From: Marasmius tenuissimus
Taxonomy: Eukaryota > Basidiomycota > Agaricomycetes > Agaricales > Marasmiaceae
Direction of reading: 5' to 3'
NCBI GenBank assembly: GCA_029532415.1
Contig: JAQOTA010000069.1
Location: 1,302,001 to 1,366,000, forward strand
DNA: 64,000 bases
The translations under genes were made by a program, and so were the position numbers. Below, in pieces: positions 23,639 to 33,032 of this stretch (position 1 is its first letter; each line of letters opens with the position of its first letter). The notes under the pieces were generated by a model, which did not search any database, was not told the origin of the DNA, and saw only the letters and a list, made by a program, of their open reading frames with translations.

Positions 23639-25194
23639 ATGTTGTCCCCACGCGCTGAATCTCAAAGCTCATTACTAGAGAACTATAGAATATCCCTCGT
23701 CATCCTCCCCGCTCTCGAAATCTTGGTGAGTCACATTCTCAGTCTAACTCTTCGTGTGCGATATTCTCATCATTTTCAACCTCTTTGAACGATTAGATCC
23801 CAGTTTTCCTTTATGGTGATCTCTTTCGCTCCACAAGTATCTATCCAATCACTGATCTTGACTCATGCAGGTGTCTACGCCGTTTTGTATGGAATCTGTA
23901 TGATGGTACTCAGAAGAAAGAAGACGCGTTATCACCTGCGTTATATGATCGCAATGTCGACCCTCTTTACTCTCGGAACAGCGGGCATCGTCCTCACCGC
24001 CATCAGCGTTATCGAATACGGATACAGGAACCTGAAGAATGTAATGGTTCTCGAAGAAGTGGATTACCTCTCGCCATCCTTCATACCGACGATGTATGTG
24101 CTCCCGCCTTCAATATTCTTTTTTTCTTTGCGCGTTTCTGACCATCAGTCTTTTTTCAGGCGGGTGTTTTTCTGCACCTATGTGCTATCAAAGTGAGAAG
24201 TCTGGTTCAAAGCGATGTAATTGTCATGATCTAACCGGCCGTCATTTTTAACCAGCTTTGTGGCGCACGCTATTCTGGTACGTTTCAACTGCGCGCCATC
24301 GTCCTTAACGCTAGTAGTTCGACTCACTGAACGCACAGATATCGCGCTGTTTCATCGTCTGGGGTCGCCGTTTGCGAATCATAGTCATCCCAGCAATCTT
24401 GAGCGTTGCCTGCAATGGTACGAACAGCCCTTCGTACTCCTACAGGACCCTCGAAGCTAACCAGCTCATACCATAGCCGCTGGCCTAGTCACCGCCGCAA
24501 CCGCTGAACACTTTCGCCCAGTCGGGAGCTACTCGATGTTCTCGCTGAGAGCAACAGGAGGCACTCCGTTGCTAATAGCGTTCATTGCAACCGATCTTTT
24601 CATTAACATCCTTCTGACTCTGATGCTGGGTGAGTTCTGGACCCTGTCGAAGACTCGATTCATTGCTCATGCGACCTTATCATGCCATACAGCGGGTAGG
24701 ATTTTTGCCATAACACGGACTACTAGGGAAATACTTGGCAGCAACGTTCGGACGATGTACTACTCCCTGGTCGTCGTCATGTCAGTTTCGTTCTTTTAGA
24801 TCCCTCATCAGCAGTCTCACACTTTTTTTTCTATCACGATCCAGTATCGAATCCGGCATGTTGTACCCCATCACGCTGATACTACTACCTGCCCTTGCGA
24901 GCACCGCAGGAAGTAACGTTGTAGCTTTCTCCCTGGTGCAAATTGTGGTAAGCAGTCAATTTGCAAAGCGGTCGCGACTGTTCTCAGCTCATAAAAAATC
25001 GATAGGGAATAACCCCGACACTCGTGATCGTTCGCGTAGGTCTCGGAAACCACGTCGAGGACGTACAGAGCTGTCTCGAAACGATGCGGGCAGCGTCATA
25101 TCCGGACGAGACAACACTCGAGTCCACGGGCCTGCGGGAAGACTGCATTCCCCAATATCAAGTCTTCCGCGCCGTGGCAAGCAGAGAATCGTGA
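23639..25194 (+). CDS. Fungal 7TM membrane protein, copy 2 (intact)
   Basis: Paralogue of the gene at 18627, with the same ten-exon layout. It starts MLSPRAESQSSLLENY and contains VYAVLYGICMMVLRRKKTRY, RVFFCTYVLS, ISRCFIVWG, and LFINILLTLMLAGR. It ends ..QYQVFRAVASRES with TGA at 25192-25194. No stop or frame break was found on joining the exons by eye. The intron equivalent to the MITE-bearing one is about 60 bases here, showing the ancestral state. The ligand and role are unknown; about seven hydrophobic helices are expected. Confidence 0.82.
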
Positions 25195-25397
25195 AAAAGA
25201 TCCATTTTTTGACATTAACGTTGATAGTAAACCACCGAACGGGGGAACAAGTAGATGACACTGGGTATAGCAAAAGAGGCCTGCTTCACTGGCCGCAGAC
25301 TCGCATAGTCCCGATATGCTCTACAGGGGAAGGATGACTACGGAACACGCCATAGACAAACAATCGACTCACCTCGATGCCAAAGGCTTGCATGGTA

Positions 25398-26793
25398 TCA
25401 GTCGCTCTCCGAGTGGTCTACTTTAATGAACGATATATCCATCGTGAGTCCAGCAACCCTGAAGCACTGCAAGGGGCCAGAAAACGCTGTAACGTCCACC
25501 TCATTATCGTCCTCTCCCATGATGACGAGGGTGAAGGATTGTAGACGCGCGACTGCATTGGGATTTAGGTCGTGGCTATCGGGAGCCCTGGACGCGATCA
25601 TGGCGACGAGAGCTTCTCTGTTACTCGCGCAGTGGTGCATGGTGAAAGAGAGGTCTGTGAGAGACGGAAGGAAAGGGCCCGCTATGTCCGAGTAAGTGAA
25701 AGGTCGGAGAAACGATGGCGTAACAATACTGTTCCCTCCTGTTCCTGTCTGCGTGCTCTCCTGCACGGTAAGCTTCGTGAGAGTCGGAGTAAGCCTTAAA
25801 AGTGATGATATCTCCACATCAGAGAGAGGCAGACTGTCCAGTGTGAGAGAGGTAACCATGCAAGAGGAACGGGATAAACAGCCTTTGAGGGGGTCGAGGC
25901 CCAAACTCCCCCAACCTGGAGTCCCGGTCTGCGGTCTGCAGATTTCGAGCGTTGTCAACGAAGGGAGAGTGAGCACGTTGAAGATGTCGGATATTGGTAC
26001 ATCTTCGTAAATGGTCCCGGGCAAACGTAATGTAGGAATCCGCGAGGGAGAGTGATTGGATCTGGTGCAAAGGGAAATCGTCCTCGAGCCAAAAATTAGC
26101 TCTTATATCGAGGGAAGTGAGCGATGGGCAATCGCCGAAGACTGTATCGGTTCCTTCGTCGGGTTCGAGGCTGTCAATAACCAGACACTTCAACTTTGGG
26201 AGGCGGCCCTCGATTGTATGCAATGCTGGACGATGAAGTAGAGTATGAGTGCATTCTAGGACGTGCCACCTTCCTGAGGCATCCAGCATACATCCCACTG
26301 CAGCCAAGGTCTGGTCGAGCTGTTCGATTTCGAGATCTCTATCAACGTCAGTGTCGAAGTGTAAGAATAACGGTGCCGTTTTAGAGCGCTTCGTGTAAAG
26401 CTTTGTCATGTACTTGAGCTGCTTCAATTCTTCTGTTGAGTACCACCAGGGGCCAAAACTCAACGACACGTAGGACCACAACCGGGGCGTTGAAACGGCG
26501 ATCTCCCTCCAACGATCGCACACCTGTGTCAGAGCTACGATGGTTGGCATCTCAAACGACATTATCCCTTCTTCACTGCAAAGTCCAAAGATTTCGACCA
26601 GGATTTCAGCCGGCATCCGATGTACCGGCGACAAAAGCGACCCATATCTCGCCATATTCTCCTGCAGAATTCTTTGTGTTCCAACACCGTAATCCTTTCT
26701 TTTAGTCTGTCGACCTCTGATTCGTAGCTTTTAAGCTCTGTCTCTGCATCGAGAATGTACTGTTTAACTGTACGTCGGTCATGACGCCGACAT
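25398..26793 (-). pseudogene. F-box protein pseudogene
   Basis: Closely related to the intact F-box gene next door. The F-box part (LLSPVHRMPAEILVEIFGLC) and leucine-rich C-terminal part (SLTLDSLPLSDVEISSLLR) are still readable. Three breaks are seen. A TGA comes four codons after the expected start (about 26779). A frame change lies just before the F-box, near 26670. A deletion of about 100 bases with a frame change lies near 26005-26024, separating the two halves. It ends at TGA 25398-25400 after ..DHSESD. Confidence 0.8.
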
Positions 26794-26799
26794 TGTGTG

Positions 26800-27280
26800 A
26801 CGAAAAAAAGCCTGCATGTTGAGGGAGGTGTGTGCCATTGTTTCCGACTAACGATGGAGGGTTTTGGGGGGAGGATAGGATACGGTCAAATGCTCAAATG
26901 AGTCGATAGTTTTTGCCTTGTAGTTGAGGGCTGGTTGAGGGATACGTGATGGAACGCGTCGTGGGAGGAGACAGGCCTGTCGGCGTAAGGGTTCATAGGG
27001 ACCCACATTACCGGTCCGGGTTCCCACACCTTTTTCGAATCAAATTGACTCAAGATTTGAGATGAGGAACAATAGTGCTAAGGTATAGAGCATGCAGTGG
27101 GGGGGGGGGGGGGGGGGGTCGAACATCGTACAGACCGTTAAATTAGAGTCAATCTCGCAAATTCGATATCAAAGAAGGGCAGAAATGTAATGGTAACTCT
27201 TCAACATGGGAATAGGGAGATTTCACTGGGTATAATGAAGGAAGTATGTTTCACTAGGCGTAGACTCGTACTACCTTATC
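26800..27280. other. Spacer between F-box copies
   Basis: Contains the G homopolymer at 27099-27118 and a stretch (about 27040-27065) similar to one near 50440-50465, which supports shared ancestry of the flanks of F-box copies 3 and 4. No gene was seen. Confidence 0.5.
27099..27118. repeat. Run of 20 G residues
   Basis: An uninterrupted G homopolymer. It could form quadruplexes and is a likely site of length variation or sequencing error. Confidence 0.9.
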
Positions 27281-27370
27281 ACGAGACAACGTGCTGCATG
27301 GAGGAATGAGTACGAAGCACGCCGTAGAAATGCGATTGCCTCACCTCGATGTCGAAAACTTGTATGGACA

Positions 27371-28963
27371 TCAGTCGCTTTCCGATTGGTCTATTTCCCT
27401 GAACGATATATCTATCGTAAGTCCAGTAGCCCTGAAGCACTGCAAGGGGCCAGAAAACACTGTGATGTCCACCTCGTCCTCGTCCTCTCCCATGATCACG
27501 AGAGTGAAGGAGTCTAGACACGCGACTGCAGTGACAGCTGGGTCATGGCAATCAGGAGCCCTCGATGCAATCATATCGACGAGAGCTTCGAGCTCTTGGT
27601 TACTCGTGTGGTGGTGGTGTATAATGAAGGAGAGGTCTTTGAGGGCCGGGAGGAGAGGGTCGGCGATGTTCAAGTAAGAGAAAGGTCTGAGAAAGGAGGT
27701 TGCGATGATTTTGTCTCCCGTTCCTGTCTGTGTACTCTCCTGCACGATAAGTCTTGTGAGGGTCGGAGTAAGCCTTAAGAGCGATCCAATCTCTACATTA
27801 GAGAGAGGCAGGCTATCCAGTGTGAGAGAAGTGATCATGCAAGAGGAACGGGATAGAAAGTCTGTGAGAGGGCCGAGGTCCAAACTCTCCCATTCTGTTC
27901 CCTCAGTCTGCGATCGACGGATCTCGAGGGTCGTCAATGATCGAAGAGTGAGAACTTTGAATATATCCGATGCTTCTCCTTCCTCTTCGGCAGTGACGAG
28001 CAGAGACTTGACTTGTGGGAGGATGTCATGCTTGTCTGGGTTGGGATCGTCCTTGAAGCCCCCCACCCAGCGCAAATCCAAGCGGGACATAGTCGTGCAC
28101 CCTCGTAAAATGCGTCGGACAGGTGCGATGTATGTATTTAACAGGATAAGGGACTGAAGCTGATGCATAGGGAAGTCGTTCGTGAACCAATGGGCCGCTT
28201 GAATATGAAGAGAAGTGAGCGACGGGCAATCGCTGAACACCGGACTTCCCGTTCCGAATCCGTTTGATTCGCCATGAATAACTAGGCGAGCTAACTTCGG
28301 GAGGCGACCCCTGATATTTTGGAATTTAGGACGGCAAAGGAGTGTATGATTGATCTCAAGAACACGCCATCGTGCTGAATTGTCTAGCAGACATCCCAAG
28401 GAGGCCAAGGCTTCGTCCAGCTGGACATCGGAGAGCATGGCGTAATCTTCATTAACGAGGGTTTCGAGGTGTAAGGATAGTGGGACTGTCTTTGAGCATT
28501 TCGTGAAAAGCTCTACCATGTGCTTGACCCGCTTCCTACTTCTCTCGGGTGGAAATTCTTCGTCGGGAAACCACCAAGACCCAATTTCAAGCCGTATGGT
28601 CGACCAGAGTCGCGGTGTCGCAAAACCGATTTGCCTCCAACGACCGCACACCTGAGTCATAGTTATCATAGTCGGATCCTCGTCTGTGCATATAAAATCC
28701 TCCTCACAACAAAAGTCGAAGATTTCGGCCAAAACTTCGGGTGGCATGCGATGTATCGGTGCGAGAAGCGACCTGTACTTCGTCGTGTTCTCCTTTAAGA
28801 TCCTTCGCTTGTGTTCCAACGCCCTAATCCTTGCTTTCAGTCTATCCACCTCCAAGTTGTAGTTTTTGAGCTCCGTTTCTGCGTCGAGAAGATACTGTTT
28901 AACGATATTTTGGGCAGACACCGACATTGTGTGACGAAAAAAGTCGTCCATGTTGAGGGGCAT
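27371..28963 (-). CDS. F-box protein with leucine-rich C-terminal region (intact)
   Basis: A single-exon protein of 530 residues, probably the substrate-choosing part of an SCF ubiquitin ligase. The N-terminus has a coiled coil (about residues 20-60, LLDAETELKNYNLEVDRLKA..). The F-box follows at about 66-115 (LLAPIHRMPPEVLAEIFDFC ... VCGRWRQIGFATPRLWSTI). The rest shows irregular leucine-rich spacing, for example DCPSLTSLHI, LRSLTTLEI, and SLTLDSLPLSNVEIGSLLR. The ATG at 28963 is followed by a second in-frame Met at the fifth codon. A possible intron donor (ATCGAG then GTGAG) lies in the 3' UTR of this and sister copies. It is the only intact member of four copies in the window. Confidence 0.88.
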   Translation of the reverse strand: MPLNMDDFFRHTMSVSAQNIVKQYLLDAETELKNYNLEVDRLKARIRALEHKRRILKENTTKYRSLLAPIHRMPPEVLAEIFDFCCEEDFICTDEDPTMITMTQVCGRWRQIGFATPRLWSTIRLEIGSWWFPDEEFPPERSRKRVKHMVELFTKCSKTVPLSLHLETLVNEDYAMLSDVQLDEALASLGCLLDNSARWRVLEINHTLLCRPKFQNIRGRLPKLARLVIHGESNGFGTGSPVFSDCPSLTSLHIQAAHWFTNDFPMHQLQSLILLNTYIAPVRRILRGCTTMSRLDLRWVGGFKDDPNPDKHDILPQVKSLLVTAEEEGEASDIFKVLTLRSLTTLEIRRSQTEGTEWESLDLGPLTDFLSRSSCMITSLTLDSLPLSNVEIGSLLRLTPTLTRLIVQESTQTGTGDKIIATSFLRPFSYLNIADPLLPALKDLSFIIHHHHTSNQELEALVDMIASRAPDCHDPAVTAVACLDSFTLVIMGEDEDEVDITVFSGPLQCFRATGLTIDISFREIDQSESD

Positions 28964-29519
28964 GTGGACCGTGGTGACTTCGAGAAGAGGAAAGGATCTG
29001 GAAGGATGGGCGCGTGCTCGAGCGAGTCAATGATTTTCGTTTTGTGTATTTTGAGAGGGTGTATCAGAGTATGATACGCGATGGGACGTGTCGCGGTGGG
29101 GAGAGACAGACAAGCCTGAGGCTAGACTCGAGACCCAGTGCGCGAACAGGTGTGGGGCCGCTTCCCCTTCACCGCCGCGGCGACTGGTAACAAATGCCGG
29201 CCGTTTGGCTGGGTCAAAATTCAGTGACGTCACCTGGATGACTTCACCATATTTTCAGAATTTCAGCGAAAGGGTCCTCCGTTGCCATTTACACCTGGTC
29301 TCGTAGAGTATATACGTCGATTCTATAGTAGAATACAAGACCTTCCATGTTTTTAGTTTCGAGATTTTCTATGTTTTGCATGGCTTACGATGGGAGCAAA
29401 TCTGGGGAATTGGAATAGAGGCACTAAACTTCTGCTCCTTTTTCCAATCTCCCATGTCGTTCCAACAAGGAAAAGCACCAAAGGATGAGCGCGCATTTGA
29501 AGGCTCTGGGTGAACCCAA
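28964..29519. other. F-box promoter and spacer
   Basis: Upstream of the intact F-box gene. No exon with support was seen before the weak frame beginning near 29520. Confidence 0.4.
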
Positions 29520-29731
29520 TTGCATGAGTCTAAAAGGAAGGCAGAATGTACAAAATCTAGCCACTCCGATGAGGTTCAGGGTAGCCGGGCAAGTGCAATC
29601 AGGCAACTCATTTCCCCATTGAAAGGCATTGCACGAAGACTTCGAAAGAAGCCCAGAGTGTCCTATTCTGAGGCTGATCCTTACCTACGGTCCTCCGAGA
29701 CCCCTCCCAACATAGACAGCGGGGACCCACA
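29520..29731 (+). pseudogene. Old exon split by transposons, left part
   Basis: An open frame (..ESKRKAECTKSSHSDEVQG.., ..LISPLKGIARRLRKKPRVS..) runs into the hAT-like insertion at 29732. The same frame continues at 39189 once the hAT element and its duplicated target are removed. There is no start codon in the open frame; an upstream TGA means an upstream exon would be needed. The basic then Ser/Pro-rich composition looks like a disordered N-terminal region. Family unknown. Confidence 0.4.
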
Positions 29732-29763
29732 TAGTGATGCCAATGGTTCGGTCTGGTCCGGTC
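29732..29763. mobile_element. hAT-like element, left end (split by copia A)
   Basis: The left inverted repeat starts TAGTGATGCCAATGG and continues TTCGGTC. It matches the inverted right end at about 39155-39180. The 8-bp target duplication is gacccaca (29724-29731) against gacccgca (39181-39188), one mismatch at a CG. Size and termini suit a non-autonomous hAT. Copia A cut it 32 bases in. Confidence 0.75.
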
Positions 29764-30021
29764 TGTTGAGGCAGAGGTCCTGCCCACGCAGTGGCAGCAT
29801 GGGACAGACTAGCTCACCTGGAGATAGGCTTAGAGGCAGCAACGAGAGTAGTAAAAGTACTGGTATTGCATGTAGATACAGAGCTACTTATATACTATAC
29901 AGAGGTAGCTGTATCTTCTATAACAGGAGTGACTAGGAATAGCATAGATCATAGTAAAACGATTGAAGCATATATGCAGCCCGATACAACGGTCCATATA
30001 TCCGGTAGTCCGGATTCAACA
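29764..30021 (-). repeat. Copia A 3' LTR
   Basis: 258 bp, bounded by TGTTGA..TCAACA. It differs from the other LTR by about four transitions by eye. On the minus strand a TATA-like TATAGTATATAAG is present. Confidence 0.9.
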
Positions 30022-30062
30022 CTCCCCCTTGCTAAGTGCGGCACAAGTAGAGCACGAAGCGT

Positions 30063-32987
30063 CTATTCGGACGAATAAAATTCAAGTCCAAGATGTTCTC
30101 TAAAAGCGGAGAACTTGACATGACCCAAATTCTTGGTAAACATGTCCACAGGATTGTAGGCACCGTCAATAAAGAAAAGATCGACCTTGCGGTCTGAAAC
30201 ACATTTGCGAATGTAATGATAGCGAATATCAATGTGTTTGGTGTGACGTTCTTGAACTGGATTAGAGGCGATAAAAATCGAGCCTTGATTGTCTCCACAT
30301 ATGGGTACAGGAGTCATATCAATCCCAAGTTCAGAGAGTAACTGTCGAATCCACACAGCCTGACGACTACAGTCAGATAGCGCCATGTATTCAGCTTCAG
30401 TGGATGAAAGCGCAACAGTCTTCTGGGCGCGTGATTGCCAACAGAAGATGCCACCTGCCAATTTGAAGAAATAGCCTGTGATCGACCGACGCTTGATAGG
30501 ATCAGCAGCCCAATCAGAATCAGTGAATGCTAGTAAACCTCCGTCAGAGGCTCCATCATAGACCAGTGCATAGTCTGGAGTTCCTGCAAGATAGTGGCAA
30601 ATGTAAAGTGCCTTCTTCATGTGATCCTCCGATGGATTAGCAGAGAATTGAGAAAGCTTTGTAACAGCGTAGGCAATATCTGGACGAGTGCCAAGCATGA
30701 TATACAGAAGCAATCCAATCACTGATTGATATCGAGCGCGACGTTCAGGATCAACAGGACCTTTGTTGGGTTGTGGAATATAGCCGGCAGGAAGAGGAGT
30801 ATCTGCTGCTTTTGCATTCTGCATGCCAAATCGCTTCAAGACCTTCTTCAAGTAGTCGGTCTGGTCAAGAAGGATTTTACGGCCTTTGCGACGAATACGC
30901 ATGCGCAAGAACTCTTTGACTTCTCCAGGATCACGGCATTCCCAACAAGCCATAAACTCGGCTTTCTTCTTTTCGACAAAGACTTTGTTGGGTCCAAGGA
31001 ATAATGCATCGTCGACATAGATCAAAGCAATACATTCTTCACCAGTCTCATGATCTTTGCAGATGAAGAGACCTGCATCGGAAGTTAAGCGTTTGAAGCC
31101 CATTACTTCCATGGACGAGCTGAGAGCACGCCACCACTCAAGAGCGGCTTGCTTTAGTCCATATAATGCACGGCGAAGGCGATAGACTTTGCCTTCCTGA
31201 CCCTTAACCTTGAAACCTTCAGGTTGATCCATATAGATCTCTTCTTTAAGTTCACCATAAAGGAAGGCGTTCTTCACATCCAATGCCTGAATGTGCCAGT
31301 TTTTGAGAGCTGCAAGTGCAAGCATCATCCGTACAGTTTCAAACCGCACAACTGGTGAGAAGATCTCATCAAAATCGACACCTTCGACCTGAGAGAAACC
31401 CTTGGCAACAAGTCGAGCTTTCTTTCGACCGTCTGACTTAACGTCAAACACCCATCTGTTTTTGACAGCCTTGCGACCTTTAGGTAGGTCAACCAATTCA
31501 AAGACCTTGCGCTTGCGAAGAGCCTCTAGTTCATCACAGCAAGCGGCCTTCCATTCTCTCTGCTGCTCAGCTGGCAGCTTCAGTATGTCACGGAGAGTCC
31601 ACTCTCGAATGTTAGACATATCAGTGAGGTCATCATGAACAGGAACTGCCCGATTTAAGAGATAAATCATGAAACCTACTACCCCTTCCTGGGATAATTG
31701 TTGCACTAAGCTATTGGGCTGACTCCCCCTGGAGTTACTCATGGTAGACAGACTGGCATGATTAGTCCCAGGAACTTTTCTAGGTCTGCCTCTCCCACAA
31801 GTAGTAGGTGGATCCATGGGTTCTCTATCACCCGTGGCATCTCTCCATGTAGAAGTTTTCTCCATATCACGCACAATGCGCGAGGGATTATTTGGGTCTC
31901 GTTGTTCACCAAATACGTTATCAGGTTGCTTAGTACCCGTCCGTTTCCTGCCTGAATGCCTTGGCGACGGAGTCTGCTCTTGTCCACCCACTGGTGTAGG
32001 TGGCCTAGGAGGCTGGAACGGAGGATCAGGATCAGGATGTTGACGTTCACCCTGAGGTACGGGACCATCTCCATCATCGTCATGAGGAGATTCCGATCGC
32101 TTTGGAAGGTTCTCGGGAGGATAAAGATCATCATCAGACAAATCATCATCACTATCTGAAGAGAAGTTGGGATTTTCACCCAATACCGGCAGTATTTCAG
32201 GGATTTCACCCACCAGGGTAAAGCCACGTGGTTTCTTATCAGAACACTTCGGGAACAAATTTTCATCGAACAGAGCAGTAGCGCTTTTGAAGATACTACT
32301 GTTGGACATCTTCATGAAGACATATCCTTTCATGCCTTCCTGAAAACCAATGAAGGTCATTAGTTCCGAATGCGGAGATAACTTGTTAACTCGACGCTTT
32401 TCCGGAATAAACACATATGCTGCACATCCGAAGACTCGAAGATCCGAAACATCTGGTGCACTGCCATGCAACTTCTCATGCGGGGTCAACCAACGTAAAC
32501 ACTGGGACGGCGTCCGATTGTGAAGTGCAACAGCGTGCAACACACAGAATTCCCACCAAGAAGGTGGAAGACAAGCATCAAAATGAAGAGCTTGAGCTTT
32601 CTCGACAATGGTCCGATTGAACCGTTCTGCACGACCATTCTGTTCCGGCGTATATGGAATGCTGGTCAGAATTTTGATACCGTGCTCCTTTAGTACATCA
32701 TCAAAGGCATCCGATTTGTACTCTCCCCCTCCATCGGACATCCATTCCTTAATATCAACACCGAATTGTACCTTCACCATAGCAATAAAGTCACGGAGCA
32801 TCTTGACAGAGTCAGATTTGCGTCGCATGAGCATTGTCCAGCCATGTGAAGTACAGTCGTCGACAAACAACATATACCATTTGTATTTGTGGTACAACTC
32901 AGTGGGGAATTGTTTGAGGTCGGAGTGGATTTTTTCGAAGGGTTTCGAGGCACGGGTAGTGGAGTCAGGGAACAATCTGGAGTGCAT
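30063..32987 (-). CDS. Copia A pol: integrase, reverse transcriptase, RNase H
   Basis: An uninterrupted run of 974 codons, in frame with gag/protease across a TGA at 33033-33035. The integrase has first Asp in KIHSDLKQF, second Asp in WMSDGGGEY and Glu in EQNGRAERFNRT. An acidic Pro-rich linker with a run of Asp/Ser follows. RT starts near KNRWVFDVKSDG and includes the active site YVDDALFLG (about 31000-31030). RNase H contains FTDSDWAAD and STEAEYMAL and ends ..FREHLGLEFYSSE. All catalytic residues of these three domains are present, so the part looks functional apart from the upstream stops. Confidence 0.93.
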   Translation of the reverse strand: MHSRLFPDSTTRASKPFEKIHSDLKQFPTELYHKYKWYMLFVDDCTSHGWTMLMRRKSDSVKMLRDFIAMVKVQFGVDIKEWMSDGGGEYKSDAFDDVLKEHGIKILTSIPYTPEQNGRAERFNRTIVEKAQALHFDACLPPSWWEFCVLHAVALHNRTPSQCLRWLTPHEKLHGSAPDVSDLRVFGCAAYVFIPEKRRVNKLSPHSELMTFIGFQEGMKGYVFMKMSNSSIFKSATALFDENLFPKCSDKKPRGFTLVGEIPEILPVLGENPNFSSDSDDDLSDDDLYPPENLPKRSESPHDDDGDGPVPQGERQHPDPDPPFQPPRPPTPVGGQEQTPSPRHSGRKRTGTKQPDNVFGEQRDPNNPSRIVRDMEKTSTWRDATGDREPMDPPTTCGRGRPRKVPGTNHASLSTMSNSRGSQPNSLVQQLSQEGVVGFMIYLLNRAVPVHDDLTDMSNIREWTLRDILKLPAEQQREWKAACCDELEALRKRKVFELVDLPKGRKAVKNRWVFDVKSDGRKKARLVAKGFSQVEGVDFDEIFSPVVRFETVRMMLALAALKNWHIQALDVKNAFLYGELKEEIYMDQPEGFKVKGQEGKVYRLRRALYGLKQAALEWWRALSSSMEVMGFKRLTSDAGLFICKDHETGEECIALIYVDDALFLGPNKVFVEKKKAEFMACWECRDPGEVKEFLRMRIRRKGRKILLDQTDYLKKVLKRFGMQNAKAADTPLPAGYIPQPNKGPVDPERRARYQSVIGLLLYIMLGTRPDIAYAVTKLSQFSANPSEDHMKKALYICHYLAGTPDYALVYDGASDGGLLAFTDSDWAADPIKRRSITGYFFKLAGGIFCWQSRAQKTVALSSTEAEYMALSDCSRQAVWIRQLLSELGIDMTPVPICGDNQGSIFIASNPVQERHTKHIDIRYHYIRKCVSDRKVDLFFIDGAYNPVDMFTKNLGHVKFSAFREHLGLEFYSSE

Positions 32988-33032
32988 TTTTCCTTCTGCA
33001 CATCCTCGGCATAACCGGGTTTTCTTCGGTTT

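Larger units (their letters stand above)
22243..25613. repeat. Tandem segmental duplication, right unit
   Basis: Second copy of the ABC-tail / 7TM / F-box block. The offset from the left unit is about 5.04 kb at the left edge and about 4.4 kb after the 7TM gene, the difference being the MITE. The spacers before the 7TM starts (18200-18620 and 23200-23630) also match. Confidence 0.85.
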
